A stretch of 9,178 bases of DNA from a bacterium (lineage in GTDB: Bacteria > JAUVQV01 > DATDCY01), in NCBI GenBank assembly GCA_036524115.1, contig DATDCY010000233.1:1-9178 (forward strand). The letters are read 5' to 3'. Shown here in pieces: positions 1 to 7,037 of this stretch. Position numbers and translations under genes: made by a program. The number at the start of each line of letters is the position of its first letter. Positions within the stretch are counted from its first letter, which is position 1. Under the pieces are notes generated by a model. That model searched no databases, was not told the origin of the DNA, and saw nothing but the letters and a program-made list of their open reading frames with translations.

Positions 1-112
1 AGGCTCGGACCGCCGTCTCGATAAAGTCCGAGCGGTTCTTCCTGGGGCCGGCCTGCTGGTCGATGGCCTCGAGAAGGTCCTCGGCGAGGGTGATAGATGT
101 CTTGACTTTCAT
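1..112 (-). CDS. Ribbon-helix-helix antitoxin-like protein (N-terminus, cut by window edge)
   Basis: The first 37 codons are visible and the gene runs off the left edge. The protein begins MKVKTSITLAEDLLEAID and continues through a QQAGPRKNRSDFIETAV stretch. This is the usual layout of a ribbon-helix-helix (CopG/ParD/Arc type) DNA-binding domain: a short beta strand (KTSITL), helix A, a turn with Arg/Asn/Ser, then helix B (SDFIETAV). Such small proteins are often antitoxins that bind a toxin and repress their own promoter; the partner, if any, would lie to the left of the window. The ATG at 112-110 is chosen because the strand that contacts DNA starts a few residues after it, as is normal for the family. 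No Shine-Dalgarno sequence precedes it; a strong promoter places the transcription start at the ATG itself. It could also be a stand-alone regulator. Confidence 0.75.
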   Translation of the reverse strand, partial: MKVKTSITLAEDLLEAIDQQAGPRKNRSDFIETAVRA

Positions 113-118
113 ACCACC

Positions 119-147
119 AAAATACGGCGAGACACTGGCGATGTCAA
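119..147 (-). promoter_or_regulatory. Sigma-70 type promoter of the ribbon-helix-helix gene, predicted leaderless
   Basis: On the minus strand a perfect -35 box TTGACA (147-142) is followed by 17 bp and a -10 box TATTTT (124-119). Six bases separate the -10 box from the ATG at 112, so the expected transcription start is the A of the start codon. The interval holds GGTGGT directly against the ATG, which is too close to act as a Shine-Dalgarno site. The segment 131-145 carries GACA/TGTC arms (4 bp, 7-nt centre) overlapping the -35 box, a possible but weak operator. Confidence 0.65.
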
Positions 148-215
148 TGGCAGGAATGTGCCCAGAACGGTCAGTCTCGTCTGCCAGAGCGGATGAGTCT
201 TCTCTGTTTCATCGC

Positions 216-596
216 TCAGCCGCCCCCCCGGAAGCGCTCCGCCGCAGCCGCCTTGCCGATGCGGCCCGCGGCGACCCCGACCGCGAGGGCCTCGAGGTCG
301 TCCTCCGTGGCGTCGATGCGGATGCCGTTCAGGTCAAGGAAGACGAGCGCCGCCGCAAGCGCGGTGCGCTTGTTGCCGTCGACGAAAGGGTGGTTGCGCG
401 CGATGTGGTAGAGGTAGGCGGCCGCCATCTCGAAGAGATCGCCATGGAAGGCGACCTCGCCGAACCCGGCGCCCGGCATGGCAACAGCCGAAGAGAGCAG
501 GGAGACGTCCCGCAGGCCGCCGCGGCCCCCGTAGCGCGCGATCTGGTCGCGGTGGATCGCGAGGACCTCGTCAAGCGTCAGCAGCAGCGGGGCCAC
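216..596 (-). CDS. doc: Doc-family (death-on-curing) toxin, type II toxin-antitoxin
   Basis: The product has 126 residues, the same size as phage P1 Doc. Residues 69-77 read HPFVDGNKR, followed by TAL. This is the Fic/Doc core motif with catalytic His69, acidic Asp73, Asn75, and the Lys-Arg pair that separates Doc from AMP-transferring Fic proteins (which have NGR). P1 Doc phosphorylates elongation factor Tu and stops translation; the same activity is inferred here from the motif. The start is GTG at 596-594, with GGAG (606-603) 6 nt upstream inside the end of the antitoxin gene; only 3 nt separate the two genes, so they are surely co-transcribed. The N-terminus (LTLDEVLAIHRDQIARYGG) and the GLRD segment also match Doc proteins. 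No truncation or missing motif residue is visible, so the toxin looks intact. Confidence 0.9.
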   Translation of the reverse strand: MAPLLLTLDEVLAIHRDQIARYGGRGGLRDVSLLSSAVAMPGAGFGEVAFHGDLFEMAAAYLYHIARNHPFVDGNKRTALAAALVFLDLNGIRIDATEDDLEALAVGVAAGRIGKAAAAERFRGGG

Positions 597-599
597 CCG

Positions 600-827
600 C
601 TACTCCGCCAGGCGCTTGAGGGCCCCCCCGTGGCGGCGGTTCACGCGGGCAAGGGCGGCGTTGAAGCGGCGCTGCCGCTGCGCCGTTGCAGCCGGCGAGA
701 CGATGAGCGCCTTGCCGTCGGTCGTCACCGCCAGCGGGGTGTCTGCCGTGATCTCGAGCAGGTCGAGCACGCCCTTGTCGATGACGAGCGCGAGGCTGTT
801 CCCATGGCGCGTGAGCTTCTTGATCAT
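600..827 (-). CDS. AbrB/MazE-type antitoxin paired with Doc
   Basis: The product has 75 residues, starting MIKKLTRHGNSLALVID. This is the SpoVT/AbrB (MazE) swapped-hairpin beta-barrel DNA-binding fold: KLTRHGNSLALVI followed by LDLLEI, then an AVTTDGKALIV strand region. About 30 C-terminal residues are rich in Arg and Ala (FNAALARVNRRHGGALKRLAE) and are the likely toxin-neutralising tail. The ATG at 827-825 is preferred over an in-frame ATG 30 nt upstream: the fold begins right at MIKKL, and a purine-rich site (GGAGAGGA, 840-833) sits 5 nt before it. AbrB-type antitoxins are frequent partners of Doc toxins, and the toxin gene follows after 3 nt. The dimer probably represses the promoter just upstream, where two palindromes lie. 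Confidence 0.88.
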   Translation of the reverse strand: MIKKLTRHGNSLALVIDKGVLDLLEITADTPLAVTTDGKALIVSPAATAQRQRRFNAALARVNRRHGGALKRLAE

Positions 828-842
828 CGCCGTCCTCTCCCC

Positions 843-854
843 GATACCCGTATC
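843..854. promoter_or_regulatory. Palindrome at the transcription start of abrB-doc, candidate operator
   Basis: GATAC (843-847) and GTATC (850-854) are perfect 5-bp arms around a CC centre. They cover the predicted transcription start near 851. The arm sequence differs from that of the spacer palindrome at 867-883, so the two sites may not bind the same protein. Confidence 0.35.
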
Positions 855-857
855 CAC

Positions 858-886
858 AATGTACTACCACGAGCGTGTCGTGGCAA
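858..886 (-). promoter_or_regulatory. Promoter of the abrB-doc toxin-antitoxin operon
   Basis: On the minus strand TTGCCA (886-881, five of six consensus bases) is followed by a 17-bp spacer and TACATT (863-858, four of six). Transcription would start near 851, giving a leader of about 24 nt with a purine-rich ribosome binding site. The site lies in the gap after the HEAT-repeat gene, so the toxin-antitoxin pair probably has its own promoter. Confidence 0.55.
867..883. promoter_or_regulatory. Inverted repeat inside the -35/-10 spacer, candidate antitoxin operator
   Basis: CCACGA (867-872) and TCGTGG (878-883) form a perfect 6-bp inverted repeat with a 5-nt centre, lying almost wholly between the -35 and -10 boxes of the abrB-doc promoter. 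A dimeric AbrB-type antitoxin bound here would block RNA polymerase. The function is inferred from position and symmetry only. Confidence 0.45.
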
Positions 887-926
887 GGCAGCCGGGTAGC
901 CCCATCGCGGGCTTCGTGCGCTGGTG

Positions 927-3900
927 TCACCGGTCGCGGGCGGCCGCGGCCGCCACGGCCTCGTTCGACGCCTCGGACTTCCGGAGCGCGGCGTCGATGC
1001 CGCGAACGAAGTAGCTGAGGCTGAAGTCGGCATTGATCTTCTCGTCGACGAACGAGGTCGAGCGGGTGACAGCAACGGTGGCGAACTGGTTCGATCCGGT
1101 CAACCCCCTGAAGATCACATAACCGGCGCACGCCCAGCCGCGGGGCGCTTCCCAGGCGAGCCGCGCCACGCGCACGTCCCGGTCGCCCCGCCGGACCAGG
1201 GCGGTCTCGACTGTGAGCCCCGTCGGGGGGGCGAGCTGTTCCCTGATGGCGGTGCCCTCAATTGCGATCCGCTGGACGTTTGAGGAACGCCCGTCGCGGT
1301 CGGCGGTGAAGGCCTCGGCCCGATAGGCGTAGCTCGTGCCAGGCTCTATTGCGCGATCGGTGAAGCCCGGCGGCGCGACCTCCTGGAGCAGGTCCCAATC
1401 GCCGTCGGGCTCCTCGCGGCGGTAGAGCCGGTAGCCGGTTGCCTTCGGAACGCCGGGTCCCCATTTGAGCTCCACGCCGTGGCGGAGCAAGGCGGGGGTC
1501 AGCAGCACCGGGGCATCGAGCGGCGGTCCGCCGGCGGGGGGACGCCGGCGCCTCAGTTCCTGAGTTGCCTCGAACGCGAGCGTTTCACCCTGGGCGAGTT
1601 GCTCGAGCAGGGGAAGGAAGGCGGGATCCTCGTAGCGCAGGTCGATGAGGTAGCGCAGCGCGTGGCGCAAGCGCTGCCCCTGCTGCGCGGTGCGAAGGAG
1701 CGTCAGACAGCGCGGCGCGAGGATGTCGGGCGGTGCCGCCATGGCGGTCAGGGCTTCCCACGCCCCGTCGCCGAGTCGCCCGGGATCATCGAGGAACGGC
1801 AAGAGTGCCGGGATGGCAGCGTGGGCTGCCGGACCGATCCGGCCGAGCGCGGCGATTGCCGGGAGCTGACTGCTTTCGCGCTTCCCGGACGGCACCGCGG
1901 CAAGGCGCGTCAGGGCCGGCACGGCGTCCGCCGCGACGGCCCCAAGCCGGCCGACGGCCTCGATCGCGGCGTACCTGAGCCGCTCCTGCTCCTGCCTGGC
2001 CTCCGTCCTTTGCCATCTTCTTGCCTTGGGGTCCTCGGCCAGTCCGCCGTGAGCTTCCAGAGCCGCGATCAACACGGGAACGAAGGGCCGTGCGGCCTCG
2101 CCGCAGGCGGCAAGGGCCTGCATCACGTGAACCTTCTCGGGAGTGTCGATCCGCGCGTACAGTCCCATGAGGAAGTCCGCATGGGGCGCAAGGGCCGGCC
2201 CCGCCATCTCCAGGCAGGCGAGGGCCTGCTGCCACTCGCTCGACGCATCCTGCCGCAGCACATCCAGGAAGACGTCCACGGCCTGGGGAGTGACCCGATC
2301 CAGCCGGCAGAGGAGCGCGGCGGCGCGTCGTACTGCGGTCGCGTCACCACGGAGGAGGGCCTCCAGCGCCGGAACCGCACCCTGGCCATGACCGAGAATG
2401 GCCTTCTCAAGCTCGGGCATTCCCTTCACGTCCTGCTCCTGGAGGAGGTTCACGAGCGGGGCGATGGCGTCGTCGTTGAACCACTCCATGCCCGCGCGCG
2501 CTGCTTCGGCCCCGACGCCGCGCCGCAAGGCGTCGATGTAGACGGGGATGAGGCTGGGGTCGCGCCGGCCGACGCTGGCCTGGGTCTTGAGATACTCGCC
2601 TGACAGAGGCTCGCTTGCGCCGGAACCACTTTCCAGGAGAGGCGGCAGGGCAGCGGCAGCCACTGAGCCGGCGTCGCGCAATGCGCCGAGCGCAAGACGC
2701 ACGAGCGTTTCGTCGCTGGAACGAAGGACGCTCGTCGCTATGGTGACCTCCTGGGGGCCCCCGCGCCCGACAGTCAGCAGTGCGAGGGCCGCGCCCGTGC
2801 GCACGGCGGGGTCGTCTTCGCCAAGTCGCGAACGCAATCCGCGTTCGAGCACGTCGGTGACCAGGGCCTCCGCACGCCTGATCGAGAAGACGGCCAGCAC
2901 GGCGGCGCGCGCTTCCCCATCTTCGTTGCGAAAGGCGTCCAGGAGCGCGGGGAGGTCTTCTTCGCTCATCCGCGCCAAGCTCGCAACGGCTGCATCCCGG
3001 ACTTCCTTCTCGGGGTCGGCAAGGGCCTGGACCAGGGCGGACGTGGCGTGGCGAGGGGCGGGACGGATCTGGCCGAGTGCGCGGGCGGCGCTCGCACGGA
3101 TCCACTTGTCGGCGTCAGCGAGGAGCAGAAGCCGGACCTCCTGGATCTCGCTGTCGCTCATCGCGGAGACTCCCTCCAAATGGTGGACCGCGGTGCGTTT
3201 GATCTTCGGGTCCTCGTCACGAGAGAGGACGAGCAGCGTCGAGACATCGACATCCTGCGCACGCCCGAGGTATTCAGTGGCCCATCCCCTGAGTGTCTCG
3301 TCATCGCCGTGCGCGAGCTCGAGGAGGCGGGTCACGGGCAGCGGCCGCATCGCACCGAGGATCCGGATTCCCTGGATTCGGCTCTGCTCGGCCTCCGCCG
3401 CCAACAACTGCTCCGCCACCGGCATTGCCGCTGCTCCCATGGCGCAGAGTGCGGCCAGGGCCGCGCCCCCCGAGTTGTCGAGACGTGCGACAAGTGCGGG
3501 GATCACTGGCGCGGCCTTGTCGCCGAGGACACTGAATACGCTGACTGCCCACGTCGTATTCCACCACCGTTCCCCGGCGATGCGGATCAGCACCGGGAGG
3601 GCGTCCGCCTCCATCTCCTGGAGGCGGATTTGCCTGGCTGCCCAGATCGAGTCTCCACCGCCGCGAGCGAGCAGCTCAAGGAGCAGCGGGCCTGGGTAGG
3701 GCTTCATGGCGTCGATGGCGGCCAGGGCAGCGGAGCGCAGGCTCGTGGAATAGGTATTTTGCCCCCGGATCGTTTCGAGAAGCGGACGCAGGGCGGGTGG
3801 GCCGATGGCGACCAGGGCGTCCTTCGCCGCAGCCGAGATCGCCGGATCGGCATCGCCCAGGAGCGAGATCAGGTCGTCCGCGGCGGGCGCGGCAGCCGGG

Positions 3901-4394
3901 CCGAGTCCGGTCAAGGCCAGCGCGCCCCTGCGCCGCGCCGCCGGATCCGGCGAGGCGAGCAGAGCGCGAAGCCCCGGCAAGGCGAGGGGGCCGATGCCGG
4001 TGGCGGCTTGGGCGCAGCGAAGGGCGAGCGCGTCTTGGCGGCCCTGCGCGCAGCGCTCCAACGCGGGCAGGGCTCTTGCGGCGCGCGGACCGATTCGGCC
4101 CAACGCCCCTGCGGCTTCCCAGCGGACGGCGGCACTGGGGTCCTCGAGAGACGTGTCGAGCGCCGCGACGACTTCGTCCGTCGCCTCAGCCGACCCGCTG
4201 ATTGCGGCGATGGCACGGAGTCGCTCGGCTTCAGAGCCTGCCGTGAATGCCTCCGGCCTTGGGCCATGGCCGGCGCAGGCCGCGGTGACGAGCGCAACGG
4301 CGAGCGTGCCCAGCGATCGGCGGATACCAGCAGGGCGGCCGGCCCGAGGGGTGGCGCGCTCACATGGCGTCGCGCGTCCCTCCCGGGCCGACAT
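927..4394 (-). CDS. HEAT-repeat lipoprotein with two C-terminal fibronectin type III domains
   Basis: The product has 1155 residues. Residues 25-40 (RRSLGTLAVALVTAAC) are a basic, hydrophobic signal segment ending in a lipobox-like TAAC with Cys40, so the protein is probably exported and lipid-anchored. Residues about 55-950 are a long series of HEAT-like (PBS-lyase type) helical hairpins, recognisable from repeated A-A-x-A-L-G-x-I-G units (for example near 92-102, 435-443 and 844-854) and D-P-x-x-x-V-R turns; by length there are roughly twenty or more. Residues about 960-1046 and 1054-1145 are two fibronectin type III-like domains (WGPGVPKATGYRLYRR and WEAPRGWACAGYVIFRG strands). No catalytic motif is seen, so a scaffold or protein-binding role is inferred. 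The ATG lies 12 nt after the hdrA stop with AAGGGGG (4408-4402) 7 nt upstream, so co-transcription with hdrA is likely. Because it is predicted to leave the cytoplasm, contact with the Hdr proteins is doubtful. Confidence 0.85.
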   Translation of the reverse strand: MSAREGRATPCERATPRAGRPAGIRRSLGTLAVALVTAACAGHGPRPEAFTAGSEAERLRAIAAISGSAEATDEVVAALDTSLEDPSAAVRWEAAGALGRIGPRAARALPALERCAQGRQDALALRCAQAATGIGPLALPGLRALLASPDPAARRRGALALTGLGPAAAPAADDLISLLGDADPAISAAAKDALVAIGPPALRPLLETIRGQNTYSTSLRSAALAAIDAMKPYPGPLLLELLARGGGDSIWAARQIRLQEMEADALPVLIRIAGERWWNTTWAVSVFSVLGDKAAPVIPALVARLDNSGGAALAALCAMGAAAMPVAEQLLAAEAEQSRIQGIRILGAMRPLPVTRLLELAHGDDETLRGWATEYLGRAQDVDVSTLLVLSRDEDPKIKRTAVHHLEGVSAMSDSEIQEVRLLLLADADKWIRASAARALGQIRPAPRHATSALVQALADPEKEVRDAAVASLARMSEEDLPALLDAFRNEDGEARAAVLAVFSIRRAEALVTDVLERGLRSRLGEDDPAVRTGAALALLTVGRGGPQEVTIATSVLRSSDETLVRLALGALRDAGSVAAAALPPLLESGSGASEPLSGEYLKTQASVGRRDPSLIPVYIDALRRGVGAEAARAGMEWFNDDAIAPLVNLLQEQDVKGMPELEKAILGHGQGAVPALEALLRGDATAVRRAAALLCRLDRVTPQAVDVFLDVLRQDASSEWQQALACLEMAGPALAPHADFLMGLYARIDTPEKVHVMQALAACGEAARPFVPVLIAALEAHGGLAEDPKARRWQRTEARQEQERLRYAAIEAVGRLGAVAADAVPALTRLAAVPSGKRESSQLPAIAALGRIGPAAHAAIPALLPFLDDPGRLGDGAWEALTAMAAPPDILAPRCLTLLRTAQQGQRLRHALRYLIDLRYEDPAFLPLLEQLAQGETLAFEATQELRRRRPPAGGPPLDAPVLLTPALLRHGVELKWGPGVPKATGYRLYRREEPDGDWDLLQEVAPPGFTDRAIEPGTSYAYRAEAFTADRDGRSSNVQRIAIEGTAIREQLAPPTGLTVETALVRRGDRDVRVARLAWEAPRGWACAGYVIFRGLTGSNQFATVAVTRSTSFVDEKINADFSLSYFVRGIDAALRKSEASNEAVAAAAARDR

Positions 4395-4406
4395 GGTCCC
4401 GCCCCC

Positions 4407-6899
4407 TTACGTCCTGGCCGGAGCCGACTCCGCAGCCTTCGGCGCCGGCGGGCTCTTGCCCTTGTAGGGCTGCGAGAGGACCGCGACCGTCGCGGCGATC
4501 TCCTCCGCGGTCACGCCCTGGCGCAGCTCCTCCATCCGGCGCATGACCTCCTGCCAGCGCAGCCCCTCTGCGGCGCTCACCCACTCGAGCTGCAGGCGCT
4601 CCTTGCGGATGCCGAGGGCCTCCATGCGGCGCCAGACCTTCTCGACGCGCTTCTTCGTCCAGTGGTTGGCGTCGATGTAGTGGCAGTCGCCGAAGTGGCA
4701 GCCGGAGACGAGCACGACGGGGGCGCCGAGGCGAAACGCCCGCCAGATGAAGCTCTCGTCGACGCGGCCGGAGCACATGGTGCGGATCAGGCGCGCGTTC
4801 GGGGGGTATTGGAGGCGCGAGACCCCCGCGAAGTCGGCGCCGGCGTACGAGCACCAGTTGCAGGCGAAGGTCACGATCTTGTCCGCCGGGTCCTCCTCGA
4901 GGATCGCGTCGATCTGGCCGACGATCTGCCGGTCGGCGTAGTGGTTCATGTCGATCGCGCCGAAGGGGCACTCGGCCGAGCAGGTGCCGCAGCCGGCGCA
5001 GGCGGCCTCGATGACGGTGGCCTTCGTCTTGGCCTTCGCGTCGGCGCGGATCGCCTTGTAGGGACAGACCTTGGCGCAGATGCCGCAGGCGGTGCAGCGC
5101 GACTGGTCGACCTGCGCCGTGAGCGCCTCGATGCGCAGCTTGCCGTGCGACATCAGGCGGATCGAGCGCGCCGCGGCGGCGGAGGCCTGCGTCACGGCCT
5201 CCTTGATGTCTTTCGGCCCTTCCGCGCACCCGGCGAAGAAGACGCCGCGGGTCGCCGAGTCCACCGGCATCAGCTTGGAGTGCGCCTCCAGGAAGAAGCC
5301 ATCGGAGGTCTTCTGGAGGGCGAGCATCTCCTGCAGGTGCTTGTTGTCCGCGCGCGGCAGGATGCCGACCGAGAGCACGACGAGGTCCGCGCCGTGTCGC
5401 TCCAAGGTCCCGGTCGTGGTGTTCTCGACGCTCAGCACGAGGGAGCCGGTGTCCGCGTCCTCCTCGATCAGGCCGGGCAGCCCCCGGAGGTAGCGCACGC
5501 CGGCCTCGCGGCTGCGCGTGTAGAGGTCCTCGAAGCCCTTGCCGAAGGAGCGGATGTCCAGGTAGAAGACCGTGACCTCCATGTCGGGGTAGTGCTCCTT
5601 GAGCATCAGCGTGTCCTTGATCGTCACCATGCAGCAGACGTTGCTGCAGTACGGCTTGCAGCCGGCGGCGCCGCTGGTGCTGCGCGAGCCGACGCACTGG
5701 ACGAAGGCGACGCGCCGCGGCTTCTGGCGGTCGCCCGGCCGCACCACCTCGCCGAGCGTCGGGCCGCCGGCGTTGATCAGCCGCTCGAACTCCAGGCTGG
5801 TGACGACGTTCGGGAAGCGGCCGTAGCCGTACTCCTCGATCGCCGTCGGGTCGAAGACGTCCATGCCGGTGGCGACGACGATCGTGCCGACCTCGAACTC
5901 GTGGAGCTGCTCCTTCATGTCGAAGTCGATGCACTGCTTCTTGCAGGCCTTGATGCACTTGCCGCAGACCAGCGGGTCCTGCCCGAGGCAGACGGCCGGG
6001 TCCACGAGGTAGGCCGAGGGGACGGCCTGCGCGAACGGCGAGTAGATCGCCTTGCGCGTGGCCAGCCCGATCTCGAACTCGTTGGGCGTGATCTGGGGGC
6101 AGACCTTGGCGCAGTCGCCGCAGGCGGTGCACTCCTTCTCGCGGACAAACCGCGGCCGCTGGCGTACCCGCACCTTGAAGTTGCCGACGTAGCCGCCGAT
6201 CTGCTCGATCTCGGAGAGCGTCAGGAGCTTGATTCGTGGATGCCGACCGGCATCCGTCATTTTAGGACCCAGGATTCATATCGAGCAGTCCATGGTCGGA
6301 TACGTCTTGTCGAGCTGGGCCATGACGCCCCCGATGCTCGAAAGCTTCTCCACCAGGACCACCTCGTAGCCCGCGTCCGCCAGGTCGAGCGCCGCCTGGA
6401 TGCCGGCGACGCCGCCGCCCACCACGAGCGAGCGCTTCGTGACGGGGACCTCCATCTCGTTGAGGGACTTCAGCGCGCTGGCGCGGCGCACGGCCATCTT
6501 CACCAGGTCGATCGCCTTGGCGGTCGCCGCCGGCCGGTCGTGGCTGTGGACCCAGCTCACCTGCTCGCGCAGGTTGGCCATCTCCATGAGATACGGGTTG
6601 AGGCCGGCGTCCGCGACCATGGCGCGGAAGGTCGGCTCGTGCAGCCGGGGCGAGCAGGAGGCGATGACGACGCGATTGAGGCCCCGCTTGCGGATCTCTT
6701 CCTTCATGCCGACCTGGCCGGGCTCGGAGCAGGAGTACGGCTGGTCGGTGGCGTAGGCGACGCCGGGGAGCTTCGCCGCCACGTCCGCGACGGCGCGCGT
6801 GTCGACCGCGGCAGCGATGTTGGCGCCGCACTGGCACACGAAGACGCCGATGCGCAGCTCTTCGCCGTCGGGGGCGCGAGCCGGTTCAGGTTCAGTCAT
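4407..6899 (-). CDS. hdrA: HdrA-MvhD fusion, probable selenoprotein (in-frame TGA read as Sec208)
   Basis: Read through the TGA, the product has 830 residues. Residues 1-150 are the HdrA N-terminal domain (VCQCG at 21-25, YSCSEPGQ, SCSPRLHEPTF). An FAD-binding Rossmann motif GGGVAG is at 161-166. Residues 203-211 read MDCSI-U-ILG at the family motif D-C-S-x-(C/U)-I-L. The inserted ferredoxin domain has Cys257/260/263/267 and Cys312/315/319/323. The FAD domain resumes with CVGSR (402-406), YCSNVCC (417-423) and AGCAEGPKDI (556-565). A C-terminal ferredoxin has Cys602/605/608/612 and Cys634/637/640/644. An MvhD/FlpD domain from about 675 has CNWC (680-683), MCSGRV (Cys709) and CHFGDC (734-739), all five Cys present. 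Families of this type pass electrons between FAD, ferredoxin and an HdrB-type partner, commonly by bifurcation. The ATG has AAGGAGG (6912-6906) 6 nt upstream. If the TGA were a true stop, the gene would make a 207-residue fragment and a 617-residue downstream protein lacking its flavin domain start. Confidence 0.85.
6238..6255 (-). promoter_or_regulatory. Candidate bacterial SECIS hairpin for hdrA
   Basis: The transcript forms GGATGCC-GGTC-GGCATCC, a perfect 7-bp stem with a GGUC loop. The stem begins 20 nt and the loop 27 nt after the TGA. Bacterial SECIS elements sit just downstream of UGA inside the coding region and carry a small apical loop starting with G; the Escherichia coli fdhF element also has GGUCU at its loop. 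The hairpin encodes residues just after the Sec, overlapping the DAGRHP codons. Confidence 0.7.
6276..6278 (-). other. In-frame TGA, probable selenocysteine codon of hdrA
   Basis: The minus-strand codons run ATG GAC TGC TCG ATA TGA ATC CTG, giving M-D-C-S-I-U-I-L. In HdrA proteins this position carries a conserved Cys, and in some archaeal and deltaproteobacterial homologues a Sec, within a motif near the flavin; that is family knowledge. The next in-frame ATG (6260-6258) has no Shine-Dalgarno site, and the five codons between TGA and that ATG (ILGPK) still match the family motif, so translation most likely continues through. Confidence 0.82.
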
Positions 6900-6905
6900 G
6901 ACGTT

Positions 6906-6912
6906 CCTCCTT
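6906..6912 (-). promoter_or_regulatory. Strong ribosome binding site of hdrA
   Basis: AAGGAGG on the minus strand lies 6 nt before the ATG at 6899-6897. It is the strongest Shine-Dalgarno match in the window. It fixes the hdrA start and contrasts with the absence of any such site before the ATG that follows the internal TGA. Confidence 0.85.
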
Positions 6913-6922
6913 CACGTGGCAA

Positions 6923-7005
6923 GGCGCGCTTCGGGGTCCTGTCGCTGCGCACCCCCGTCGGTGCTCGCTCCGCTGCGCGCCGCCGGGGGTCCCCCGCTTC
7001 GCGCC
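6923..7005. repeat. GC-rich nested palindromic element between hdrCB and hdrA
   Basis: The inner arms 6951-6961 (ACCCCCGTCGG) and 6980-6990 (CCGCCGGGGGT) pair at 10 of 11 positions around an 18-nt loop. The outer arms 6923-6936 and 6992-7005 (GGCGCG/CGCGCC and GGGG/CCCC around a 4-nt mismatch) can enclose them. CGCTGCGC occurs twice (6943-6950 and 6971-6978). There is no T-run, so it does not look like a simple intrinsic terminator. It resembles a REP-type intergenic repeat or an mRNA structure that separates expression of the two genes. Only one copy is visible here. Confidence 0.5.
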
Positions 7006-7014
7006 ACCCCTCCG

Positions 7015-7035
7015 CTGTTCATGTGACACATACAG
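7015..7035. promoter_or_regulatory. Dyad-symmetric site just after the hdrCB stop
   Basis: CTGT-TC-ATGTG-A-CACAT-ACAG has a 5-bp perfect core palindrome (7021-7031) and 4-bp outer arms offset by 2 nt. It is AT-richer than its surroundings. The centre is too tight for an RNA hairpin, so a DNA-binding protein site upstream of hdrA is more plausible. No clear promoter can be paired with it. Confidence 0.25.
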
Positions 7036-7037
7036 TT

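Noticed and set aside
63-899. Plus-strand open frame across the toxin-antitoxin region
   Set aside because: It runs antisense to the doc, abrB and ribbon-helix-helix genes, which have recognisable motifs, start sites and promoters. The plus-strand product matches no family I recognise.
898-913. AGCCC/GGGCT hairpin after the HEAT-repeat gene as a terminator
   Set aside because: The stem is only 5 bp with a 6-nt loop and no T-run follows on the minus strand.
6276-6278. TGA as a true stop, making hdrA a split gene or a pseudogene
   Set aside because: Both halves are intact and in frame, the stop sits exactly at the family Cys/Sec site, a hairpin follows, and the downstream ATG lacks a ribosome binding site. 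Selenocysteine explains all of this more simply.
6985-6995. GGGGGTCCCCC as an intrinsic terminator
   Set aside because: The loop would be too small, no T-run follows, and it is better explained as part of the larger nested palindrome.
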